Source of the DNA: JACPDH01 sp051305935 | Lineage (GTDB): Bacteria; Acidobacteriota; Thermoanaerobaculia; Gp7-AA8 | DNA length: 5,953 nt | Direction of reading: 5' to 3' | NCBI GenBank assembly: GCA_051305935.1 | Contig: JBPPMG010000015.1 | Coordinates: 1 to 5,953, forward strand | Shown: positions 1 to 5,637 of the stretch, piece by piece | Position numbering within the stretch: position 1 is the stretch's first letter | Layout of the letters: each line of letters begins with the position of its first letter | Translations under genes and position numbers: made by a program | Notes under the pieces: generated by a model | The model's input: only the letters and a program-made list of their open reading frames with translations | What the model was told of the DNA's origin: nothing | Databases searched by the model: none

Positions 1-226
1 GCGCCCGCGCCAGGAACGACGGCTGGGTCGCAGCTGTGAACAGTTCGGGGTGATCGTCGACGTACACGACGTCGTCCCACCGGGTGACGAGCCACATGTC
101 GAGCGCCGGCACGAACGCGACCGGCGCCTCGTGCCGAAGGCGGGCCAGCACCGAGTCGGGGTCGGCTTCGAGCTCCTCGAGCGTGATCGTATCGACGTCC
201 CCCACCACGGTGCCGAGACTACTCAC
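1..226 (-). CDS. Cytochrome P450, N-terminal fragment (runs off the left edge)
   Basis: Translating the minus strand from a GTG at 226 gives about 75 residues, open to the window edge. They contain LEELEADPDSVLARLRHEAP, then VPALDMWLVTRWDDVVYV, then DDHPELFTAA. This is the usual start of soluble bacterial P450s: a short 'DP..xxARLRxEAPV' helix, the first beta-sheet strands around 'WLVTRWDDV', and the B-helix 'dPelFta' stretch. The oxygen-activation helix I, the ExxR motif and the haem-ligand cysteine would lie beyond position 1, so catalysis and substrate cannot be judged. P450s of this type are cytosolic haem monooxygenases that need separate ferredoxin or reductase partners; none is visible. 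The start is uncertain: GTG at 226 overlaps an upstream TGA (GTGA), and in-frame GTGs at 208 and 205 are alternatives. A GAGGAG at 249-244 is too distant from 226 to be a good ribosome site. The gene lies 77 bp downstream of the acyl-CoA dehydrogenase and is probably co-transcribed with it. Confidence 0.8.
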   Translation of the reverse strand, partial: MSSLGTVVGDVDTITLEELEADPDSVLARLRHEAPVAFVPALDMWLVTRWDDVVYVDDHPELFTAATQPSFLARA

Positions 227-303
227 GATCGCTCGCGCACGAACTCCTCGCGGAGCGCCGGCGGCGCCATCGCGAGCCAGGCGTCGACCAGGCCTCCTCG
301 ACG

Positions 304-1452
304 TCAGGCCAGGGGCAGGCCGAGGTTCCTCGCGATCACGAGCCGCTGGATCTCGCTCGTCCCCTCGCCGATCGTGCAGAGCTTCACGTCGCGGTAGTAC
401 TTCTCCGCGGGAAACTCCTTGATGAACCCATACCCGCCGAAGATCTGGACACCCTTCTCGGTGGCGCGAACCGCGACTTCGGATGCGTAGAGCTTCGCCA
501 TCGCCGAGAGGTGCGTCACGCGTTCGCCCGCGTCCTTCGCCACCGCCGCCTGGTAGCAGAGGAGTCTCGCCGCTTCGATCTCGGTCGCCATGTCGGCGAG
601 CATGAACTGGATCGCCTGGAACTCCGAGATCGGCTTGCCGAACGCGATGCGCTGCTTCGCGTAGTTGCGCGCCGCGTCGTACGCGCCACGCGCGATGCCG
701 AGCGCGAGCGCCGCGATCGAGATGCGCCCGCCGTCGAGCACCTTCATCGCGTCCTTGAACCCGTAGCCGATCTTCCCCAGCACGTTCGCTTCCGGGACGC
801 GGCAGTCCTCCATGATCAACTCAGCCGTGTCGGAGGCTCGCATCCCGAGCTTGTTCTCTTTCTTCCCGGGACGGATCCCCTTGCGGTCCATCTCGATGGC
901 GAAAGCCGTGATCCCGTGCTTCTGATCGTTGCGATCCGTGACCGCGAGCACGACGGAGATGTCGGCGTAGGTGGCGTTCGTGATGAAGTTCTTCGTGCCG
1001 TTGAGCACCCAGTCGCTGCCGTCCTTGACCGCCACGGTGCGCATCCCCGACGCGTCGCTGCCCGAGCCGGGCTCCGTGAGCCCCCAGGCGCCGATCCACT
1101 CACCGGTAGTCAGCTTCGGCATCCACGTCTTCTTCTGCTCGTCGTTGCCGGCGACGTAGATGTGGCCGGTGCAGAGCGAGTTGTGCGCCGCGACGGTAAG
1201 GCCGACGGAACTGTCGACGGCCGCGAGCTCCTCGATCACGTTGACGTAATCGACGTAGCTCAGTCCGGTCCCTCCGAACTCCTCGGGGAAGATGACTCCC
1301 AGCATGCCCAATTCGCCGAGCTTCTTGATCGTTTCGGTCGGAAACGTCTGCGCCTCGTCCCACGTCATCACGTGCGGAAGGATCTCGCTGTGCGCGAACT
1401 CCCGCACCATCGTCTTGATCTGCTGCTGTTCATCGCTCAGGCGGAAATCCAT
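304..1452 (-). CDS. Acyl-CoA dehydrogenase (FAD-dependent, short/medium-chain type)
   Basis: This 382-residue protein has the normal length and full architecture of the family. The N-terminal helical domain covers roughly residues 6-117. The central beta domain carries the first family signature, LTEPGSGSDASG (about 125-136). The C-terminal helical domain (from about 228) carries the second signature QIFGGYGFIKEFPAEKYYRD (about 336-355). E363 in IGEGTSEIQR matches the catalytic base of medium- and short-chain enzymes, and R268-F271 (RIAFG) is the usual FAD-contact region. The expected reaction is alpha,beta-dehydrogenation of an acyl-CoA, with electrons passed to electron-transfer flavoprotein in the cytosol. 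Chain length or branching preference cannot be assigned. The ATG start is supported by GGAGG (1464-1460) seven bases upstream. The gene reads toward the P450, suggesting a shared role in oxidising lipid-like or other hydrophobic substrates; that link is inference. Confidence 0.95.
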   Translation of the reverse strand: MDFRLSDEQQQIKTMVREFAHSEILPHVMTWDEAQTFPTETIKKLGELGMLGVIFPEEFGGTGLSYVDYVNVIEELAAVDSSVGLTVAAHNSLCTGHIYVAGNDEQKKTWMPKLTTGEWIGAWGLTEPGSGSDASGMRTVAVKDGSDWVLNGTKNFITNATYADISVVLAVTDRNDQKHGITAFAIEMDRKGIRPGKKENKLGMRASDTAELIMEDCRVPEANVLGKIGYGFKDAMKVLDGGRISIAALALGIARGAYDAARNYAKQRIAFGKPISEFQAIQFMLADMATEIEAARLLCYQAAVAKDAGERVTHLSAMAKLYASEVAVRATEKGVQIFGGYGFIKEFPAEKYYRDVKLCTIGEGTSEIQRLVIARNLGLPLA

Positions 1453-1500
1453 CGAAAAACCTCCATGGGGGAACGTGGTGGCCTTGAGTGCGGCGGGCGC

Positions 1501-1529
1501 ATTCTAGCGTGCCGCGGTGAGCACTTCCA
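1501..1529 (-). promoter_or_regulatory. Possible sigma70-type promoter of the acyl-CoA dehydrogenase gene
   Basis: On the minus strand a TAGAAT hexamer (1506-1501) matches the -10 consensus at five of six bases. It lies 48 bases before the ATG of the dehydrogenase. Seventeen bases upstream is TGGAAG (1529-1524), which matches the -35 consensus at only three of six bases. A six-base dyad (1514-1519 with 1528-1533) lies across the spacer and -35 and might be an operator. Seen directly: the hexamers and spacing. Inferred: promoter function. In GC-rich DNA such matches are moderately informative only. Confidence 0.35.
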
Positions 1530-1643
1530 CCGCTCCGCCAATTATGCGCGTGGCTCGCCGGTAGCGCGGTAATGGAAACGGCACGGTCATGACACGCGCC
1601 GTCACGGGGGCTGCTCGATGACAGCGCAACCCTCCGCCTTTCA

Positions 1644-1678
1644 AATCCGCATTCCGCATTCCGAAATCCGCATTGCCT
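1644..1678. repeat. Heptanucleotide tandem repeat just after the aconitase-like gene
   Basis: Four consecutive 7-base units, AATCCGC, ATTCCGC, ATTCCGA and AATCCGC, fill 1644-1671. A degenerate fifth copy (ATTGCCT) reaches into the stop codon of the aconitase-like gene at 1677-1679. On the minus strand the units read GCGGATT, TCGGAAT, GCGGAAT and GCGGATT, so the array is the immediate 3' untranslated sequence of that gene. Its AT content is higher than that of the surrounding coding DNA. It lacks the stem and T-run of a terminator. Confidence 0.7.
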
Positions 1679-3653
1679 AACGAAACATCCCCGGCCGGTA
1701 CTCCGAGATCTTGCCCGTGAATGCGGACGCGGCAACGGTCAGGGGCGATGCGAGCCAGAGTTTCCCGGGGCCGGAGCGCCCCTTGTAGTTCCGGTTGATC
1801 GCGCTCACTGTGACCTCGTTCCCCGTCTCTGACACCCCTGGCCCGCACCCGATACAGGCGCCGCACCCCGGCCGCAGGATGATCGCGCCCGCCTCGCGGA
1901 AGGTCTCGAGCATCCCCTGCTCCCGGCAGTAGTCTTCGACGGCCTTCGAGCCGAACTGGATGAAGAATCGTACGCCGTCCGCGACCTTGCGCCCCGACTC
2001 GACCGCTTCCTTCGCGACGCGGTGGTAGAAGACGAGATCGTCGATCTTGCCTGCGGTGCAGCTTCCGGCGTACGCGATGTCGATCGCCACCTCGCCGATC
2101 TCGTCGACGAAGGCGCCGTTTGTCGGATCCGACGCGATTCCGTGGTCGGGGTCGCCCGGATGCGCGACCATCGGAAGGATCCTCGCCAGGTCGATCGTGT
2201 GAACGCCGCCGGCGTACACCGCGTCCGGATCAGGCCCCACCGCCCGGGCGCGGAGAGCCTCGACATCCGCCTCGGGGCGCATCGCCCCGATCCACGCGAA
2301 CAGCGCGTCGTCCGCCTCGACGATCGCACCGCGCGCCGCGCACTCGGTGGCCATGTTCGCCAGCGTTGCGCGCTCGTCGAGCGACATCGCCGAAAGCCCG
2401 GGGCCGGTGAACTCCATCACGCGATCGAGCGTGAGCTGCAGCTTCGCGTGGTGCAGCAGAATGTGCAGCATCACGTCCTTCGCCGTGACGTTGTCCCGCA
2501 TCGTGCCGACCAGCTCGAACCGAATCGCCTCCGGCACCTCGACCATCGTGAAGCCCGAGTGGACGAGGTTCGCATACTCGGTCGCACCGACTCCCCACGA
2601 GAGCGCGTTGTTCACCCCGCCCATGCAGGTATGGCTGTCGGTCGCCTGGATGAAGTCGCCCGGATCGATGAAGACTTCGCGCGCGACCTCATGGCAGATT
2701 CCCGGCGACACGCCGTCCGTTGCCGAAAAATCGCGACAGCGCGTGTGCTTCTGGAAGTCGCGCTGCAACTGCCGCAGGATCTCGATCTTCGGCATGAACG
2801 GACGCATCTTCTCGACTTCGTCCGCATAGATCAGGTGATCCTCGAAGACGGCGAACTTCCCCGGGTTGACGATCGCGTAGTCGCTCCCGTACTCCTGCTC
2901 GAGGAAGTAGTGAACCTGCGCGGTCGTGAACTCGTGGCTGTACCCGCCGTCGACGCTCACGACGACCGAGTCGCCCGGTTTGACGAAGCCGTCGGCTCCA
3001 CCGACGAGATGACGGGCGAGCACCTTCTCCGTCATGTTCATCGGCCGCGGTGGCGTCGCCGGCTTCGGGAGCTGAACCTCACCCGCCGCGAGCGCGCTTG
3101 CAAACGGGAAGAGCCCGCCGTGCTGGACGACGAGCTGGCTGATCGGATCGTAGCGGCGATAGAAGTCCTCGAGGGGAACACCCTCGCCCTTCTGCAGCCG
3201 CTCGAGGATCGAGTGGTCCCCCATCAGAACGCCCTGGTTGATGTTGTTCGCGGCGTGGATCGGCGCGAACGACGCCGCGATCGCAATCCGGATCCCGCCC
3301 CACTTCTCGGCCTGCACCGCCGTCTCGCGCGAGCTCCCCACGCCCTTGCGCAGCCCCGACACGATGACCTCGAAGTTCCCGTTGATCAGCGCGTCGCGCT
3401 CGAACACCCGCTTCCCCTCGACGATCATTCCCGCGTATGCATCGCGCGCGAGATCCTCGGGGCGATGGCTGAAGCAGACCCACGCCGGCGTCATCACGTC
3501 GGTGTTGATGTCGTCCTGGAGATCGTCCACCGTTAGGTCCGACATCCGGAGGTCGAGATCGCCCGCCAGCTGCCGGCGGATCTGCTCGATGTCCTTCGTG
3601 AGGAAGAGAACTCTCTTACCCTGCGTGAGACGAATGATCTGCGGTGGCTTCAT
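1677..3653 (-). CDS. Single-chain aconitase / 3-isopropylmalate dehydratase family hydro-lyase, swivel domain first
   Basis: The 658-residue protein joins both halves of an aconitase-superfamily enzyme. The N-terminal third resembles the small-subunit (LeuD-like) swivel domain: DDINTDVMTPAWV at about 47-59 aligns with the 'DNVDTDxIxPA' start of small subunits, and GSSRE at 106-110 is the substrate-binding arginine motif. The remainder resembles the large subunit: TDSHTCMGG (338-346), the first Fe-S ligand C532 in GSCTAGK, the ligands C597 and C600 in RPGCGACIGC, and the terminal NRNYKGRSG (620-628) plus LASPLTVAASAFTG. All three 4Fe-4S cysteines are present, so the protein should be an active cytosolic dehydratase/isomerase of a di- or tricarboxylic hydroxyacid. 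Whether the substrate is citrate, isopropylmalate, homocitrate or methylcitrate cannot be told. No leucine- or lysine-pathway gene is adjacent. GGAG (3668-3665) lies 11 bases before the ATG. The nearest upstream gene on the strand, ruvC, is 272 bp away. Confidence 0.92.
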   Translation of the reverse strand: MKPPQIIRLTQGKRVLFLTKDIEQIRRQLAGDLDLRMSDLTVDDLQDDINTDVMTPAWVCFSHRPEDLARDAYAGMIVEGKRVFERDALINGNFEVIVSGLRKGVGSSRETAVQAEKWGGIRIAIAASFAPIHAANNINQGVLMGDHSILERLQKGEGVPLEDFYRRYDPISQLVVQHGGLFPFASALAAGEVQLPKPATPPRPMNMTEKVLARHLVGGADGFVKPGDSVVVSVDGGYSHEFTTAQVHYFLEQEYGSDYAIVNPGKFAVFEDHLIYADEVEKMRPFMPKIEILRQLQRDFQKHTRCRDFSATDGVSPGICHEVAREVFIDPGDFIQATDSHTCMGGVNNALSWGVGATEYANLVHSGFTMVEVPEAIRFELVGTMRDNVTAKDVMLHILLHHAKLQLTLDRVMEFTGPGLSAMSLDERATLANMATECAARGAIVEADDALFAWIGAMRPEADVEALRARAVGPDPDAVYAGGVHTIDLARILPMVAHPGDPDHGIASDPTNGAFVDEIGEVAIDIAYAGSCTAGKIDDLVFYHRVAKEAVESGRKVADGVRFFIQFGSKAVEDYCREQGMLETFREAGAIILRPGCGACIGCGPGVSETGNEVTVSAINRNYKGRSGPGKLWLASPLTVAASAFTGKISEYRPGMFR

Positions 3654-3730
3654 GCGTGTAGTTTCTCCACGTTACGGAAGTCTAGGCGCAACGGATCGCT
3701 CTCCGGAGCGCTCGAAACGGAAAGAGGCCG

Positions 3731-3872
3731 TCATTCCGAGCGCAGCGAGGTATCTGCAAAACACAAGGCCTGACCGCTTCCTCAGCAGAAGACCGCACAA
3801 CGAAGCACGGTTTGCTGTTGAGGAAGTGGTCAGATTCTATGTTTAGCAGATTCCTCGCTGCGATCGGAATGA
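3731..3872. repeat. 142-bp imperfect palindrome (MITE/REP-like element)
   Basis: The left arm 3731-3795 and the reverse complement of the right arm 3808-3872 agree at about 53 of 65 positions by hand alignment, with a 12-base loop (3796-3807). The outer ends begin TCATTCCGA, followed by CGCAGCGAGG and ATCTGC on both arms. Inner matches include CTGACC, CTTCCTCA and ACCG. Most differences between arms are transitions, which would leave G-U pairs in one or other transcript. The element fills the middle of the 272-bp gap between ruvC and the aconitase-like gene. It has no coding capacity of its own and no transposase nearby. It could end or separate transcripts in either direction, or be a non-autonomous mobile repeat. 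The structure is seen directly; the function is inferred. Confidence 0.85.
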
Positions 3873-3925
3873 CAAATCCCCTATTTTCGATCCGTTGACT
3901 GAAATTCATGCAGTTCGAACGAGCG

Positions 3926-4423
3926 TCATTGCTTTCGAATACGGCTGGTGAACTTCGAGATGTGGACGTGGCAGATCGCGACGGCGAGGGCGTCGGCGGC
4001 GTCGGCGCCGAGCGTGACCTCACGCATCCCGGGCAGGAGCATCTTCACCATTTTTGCGACCTGGTGCTTCTCCGCACGGCCATAGCCGACGATCGCGTTC
4101 TTCACCGCGCTCGGGGCGTACTCGAAGATCTCGAGCCCCGCGACGCGCGCCGCGAGCACCGCCACACCGCGCGCCTGGGAGAGTTGCACCAGGCTCCGCA
4201 CGTTCCGGCCGGCGAACGGGCTCTCGATTGCGGCAGCCGCCGGCGCATGCGCGGCGATCACCTCGCGAAGGCCTTCGAAGATCAGCACCAGGCGATCCGG
4301 AAGATCCTTCGCCTTACCGGCGCGAATGCTTCCCTGGGTGACCAGAGTGAGGTTGCCTCGAATCTCGTCGACGACTCCGTACCCCGTGGTCACCGAGCCC
4401 GGATCGATCCCGAGTACCCTCAT
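3926..4423 (-). CDS. ruvC: Crossover junction endodeoxyribonuclease RuvC
   Basis: The 165-residue protein has the normal RuvC length. It opens with MRVLGIDPGS, where D7 is the first catalytic carboxylate. E67 in AIESPFAGRN is the second, and D141 and D144 in DAADALAVAICH complete the four metal-binding acids of the RNase H-like fold. SVTTGYGVV, LSQARGVAVL and YAPSAVKNAIVGYGRAEKHQ are further conserved blocks. RuvC is a cytosolic homodimer that cleaves Holliday junctions symmetrically during homologous recombination, working with the RuvAB branch-migration motor. AAGGAG (4433-4428) lies four bases before the ATG, a short but usable spacing. The gene follows yebC by 82 bp on the same strand, a widely conserved arrangement. 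ruvA and ruvB are not downstream here; an aconitase-like gene follows instead after a repeat. Confidence 0.97.
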   Translation of the reverse strand: MRVLGIDPGSVTTGYGVVDEIRGNLTLVTQGSIRAGKAKDLPDRLVLIFEGLREVIAAHAPAAAAIESPFAGRNVRSLVQLSQARGVAVLAARVAGLEIFEYAPSAVKNAIVGYGRAEKHQVAKMVKMLLPGMREVTLGADAADALAVAICHVHISKFTSRIRKQ

Positions 4424-4442
4424 TCGTCTCCTTGAAACGGCT

Positions 4443-4465
4443 CGGGCGGTCTTGCCGACCGCCCG
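4443..4465. other. Perfect 9-bp hairpin just upstream of the ruvC ribosome site
   Basis: CGGGCGGTC (4443-4451), a five-base loop and GACCGCCCG (4457-4465) form a perfect GC-rich stem. On the minus-strand transcript it ends nine bases before the AAGGAG of ruvC. No T-run follows on either strand, so it is not a textbook intrinsic terminator. It may adjust the ratio of yebC to ruvC message or protect a processed 5' end; that is inference. Confidence 0.6.
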
Positions 4466-4483
4466 ATGTGGTTCTCTGCCTGC

Positions 4484-4502
4484 GCCGGCAACGCCTGCCG
4501 GC
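4484..4502. other. Perfect 7-bp hairpin after the yebC stop codon
   Basis: GCCGGCA (4484-4490), loop ACGCC and TGCCGGC (4496-4502) form a perfect stem directly 3' of the yebC stop. With the hairpin at 4443-4465 it makes a two-hairpin intergenic region. It lacks a T-run. The surrounding text (CTGCCTGCGCCGG) resembles the CTGCCTGCG hairpin near 5650, so it may be a relative of the repeats in the right-hand cluster. Confidence 0.5.
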
Positions 4503-4505
4503 AGC

Positions 4506-5258
4506 CTATTCGAGCCTGCTCAACACCTCGTCCGGGATGTCGAAGTTCGACCAGACGTTCTGCACGTCGTCGTGATCGTCGAGCATCTCGACGATCCGGA
4601 GGATCTGCTTCGCCTTCCCCTCGTCGTCGACCTTGACGAAGATGTTCGGCATCATCCCCAGTTTCGCCTCGACGGACGGGATCTTCGCGGCCTCGAGCGC
4701 GTCGCGCACCGCGTGGAACGCTTCGGGCTGCGTTACGACTTCGTACGTCTCGGGATCGGACGAGTCCAGGTCGTCAGCTCCTGCCTCGAGGACGATCTCC
4801 ATCAGCTTGTCCTCGGCCACGGCCGACTTCTCGATCTGGAACCAGCCCTTCTTGTCGAACTGGAAGCGCACCGATCCGGGGCTGCCGAAGTTTCCGCCCC
4901 CCTTCTCGAAGATCTTGCGGATCTCGGGCGTGGTGCGGTTCGTGTTGTCGGTCATCACGTCGACCATCAGCGCCACGCCGCCGGGACCGTACCCTTCGTA
5001 CGTGAGCTCTTCGTAAGCCGCACCCTCGAGCCCGCCGCTACCCTTCTTGATCGCGCGCTCGATGTTGTCCTTGGGCATGTTGTTCGCCTTGGCCTCGTCG
5101 ACCGCGGCGCGCAACCGAGGATTGCCGTCGGGGTCGCCCCCGCCCATCCTCGCGGAAATCGTGAGCTCGCGGATCAGCCGCGTGAAGATCTTCCCTCGCT
5201 TGGCGTCCAGCGCGCCTTTCTTGCGCTTGATGGTCGCCCATTTGCTATGGCCGGACAT
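4506..5258 (-). CDS. yebC: YebC/TACO1 family protein
   Basis: The start chosen is the ATG at 5258, giving 250 residues that open with the canonical MSGHSKWATIKRKKGALDAK. AGAAGGAG (5275-5268) ends nine bases before it. A longer frame from 5351 would add 31 low-complexity residues outside the family. Conserved blocks follow in order: RGKIFTRLIRELTISAR (21-37), NNMPKDNIERAIKKG (59-73), YEGYGPGGVALMVDVMTDN (87-105) and GGNFGSPGSVRFQFDKKG (121-138). The C-terminal part ends with DDVQNVWSNFDIP (230-242). The family was long annotated as transcriptional regulators. The mitochondrial member TACO1 assists translation, and bacterial members have been linked to relief of ribosome stalling on proline-rich stretches. 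The protein is cytosolic. Its place directly before ruvC is the common bacterial arrangement, and it diverges from the small gene at 5372. Confidence 0.96.
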   Translation of the reverse strand: MSGHSKWATIKRKKGALDAKRGKIFTRLIRELTISARMGGGDPDGNPRLRAAVDEAKANNMPKDNIERAIKKGSGGLEGAAYEELTYEGYGPGGVALMVDVMTDNTNRTTPEIRKIFEKGGGNFGSPGSVRFQFDKKGWFQIEKSAVAEDKLMEIVLEAGADDLDSSDPETYEVVTQPEAFHAVRDALEAAKIPSVEAKLGMMPNIFVKVDDEGKAKQILRIVEMLDDHDDVQNVWSNFDIPDEVLSRLE

Positions 5259-5335
5259 GGAACGGTGCTCCTTCTGAGAATTGCTTCTGTGCCGTGGATT
5301 GCCGGGGCGGAACGGATTCGTCTCGCCTCCGACGG

Positions 5336-5359
5336 CCGCAAAGAATACCATTCTTGCGG
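5336..5359. promoter_or_regulatory. Dyad in the divergent intergenic region, touching the ribosome site of the small gene
   Basis: CCGC, a one-base bulge, AAGAAT, spacer ACC, ATTCTT and GCGG form a ten-pair inverted repeat at 5336-5359. It lies in the 113-bp region between the diverging yebC and the 73-residue gene. Its last two bases overlap the first two of the GGAAGGA ribosome site (5358-5364) of the plus-strand gene. On the minus strand TATTCT preceded by TGG resembles an extended -10 box for yebC, though no good -35 is seen. It could be an operator or an mRNA hairpin; neither is proven. Confidence 0.4.
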
Positions 5360-5371
5360 AAGGATCCGACG

Positions 5372-5593
5372 ATGTCGAATATCGAGCCGGTCGAGCCCCG
5401 TTTTCCGCTCCGCATCATCTATGACGACGGCCAGCTCGAAATCGTCGACTCCGCAGACGATCTGCTTGCGAAAATCGACACGCTCGACACGACGCAGGAC
5501 AGCGGGCACGTCTGGATTCGCGACGACCTCGGCCGCACGGTCAATTTGAGAATCATCGGCGGCGAGGTGCAGCAGTTGGAGGCGGAACCCTGA
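5372..5593 (+). CDS. Small hypothetical protein, 73 residues
   Basis: I do not recognise this family. The ATG at 5372 follows a strong GGAAGGA ribosome site (5358-5364) with seven bases spacing. An upstream ATG at 5294 in the same frame has no comparable site and would add 26 arginine-rich residues overlapping the yebC leader, so 5372 is preferred. The protein is acidic. By eye it suggests strands at LRIIYDD and QLEIVDS, a helix at ADDLLAKIDTLD (29-40), then strands at GHVWIRDD, RTVNLRIIG and GEVQQLE, a compact alpha/beta fold. There is no signal peptide, membrane segment, cysteine or obvious catalytic motif. The strand-helix-strand layout is loosely like small immunity-type or regulatory proteins, but that is only a resemblance of shape. 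It is transcribed away from yebC and is followed by the repeat cluster, so it is probably monocistronic. Confidence 0.7.
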   Translation: MSNIEPVEPRFPLRIIYDDGQLEIVDSADDLLAKIDTLDTTQDSGHVWIRDDLGRTVNLRIIGGEVQQLEAEP

Positions 5594-5637
5594 GGCGGGG
5601 CCGCGCGCGGGACGCCGAAGAGTAGAGGCTCCATGTG

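Noticed and set aside
50..422. Two overlapping plus-strand open frames at the left edge
   Set aside because: The minus strand here encodes recognisable P450 sequence and the C-terminus of the dehydrogenase; the plus frames are low-complexity and Arg/Ser-rich.
511..1572. Open frame of 353 residues on the plus strand opposite the acyl-CoA dehydrogenase
   Set aside because: Antisense shadow with a biased Arg/Asp/His/Leu composition and no recognisable motif.
2022..3536. Long open frame of 504 residues on the plus strand
   Set aside because: It is antisense to the well-supported aconitase-like gene, is rich in Arg, Asp, His and Val as expected for the complement of GC-rich coding DNA, and shows no family motif.
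3682..4023. Minus-strand open frame of 113 residues spanning the palindrome and the end of ruvC
   Set aside because: It reads through both arms of the inverted repeat and overlaps ruvC in another frame.
4443..4502. Intrinsic terminator between yebC and ruvC
   Set aside because: The stems are perfect but no T-run follows on either strand.
5259..5351. Upstream start of yebC that would add 31 residues
   Set aside because: The family consistently starts at MSGHSKW, which has a proper ribosome site at 5275-5268; the extension has no family similarity.
4326..5549. Open frame of 407 residues on the plus strand opposite ruvC and yebC
   Set aside because: It overlaps two conserved genes and the real small gene in another frame, and its composition is that of an antisense shadow.
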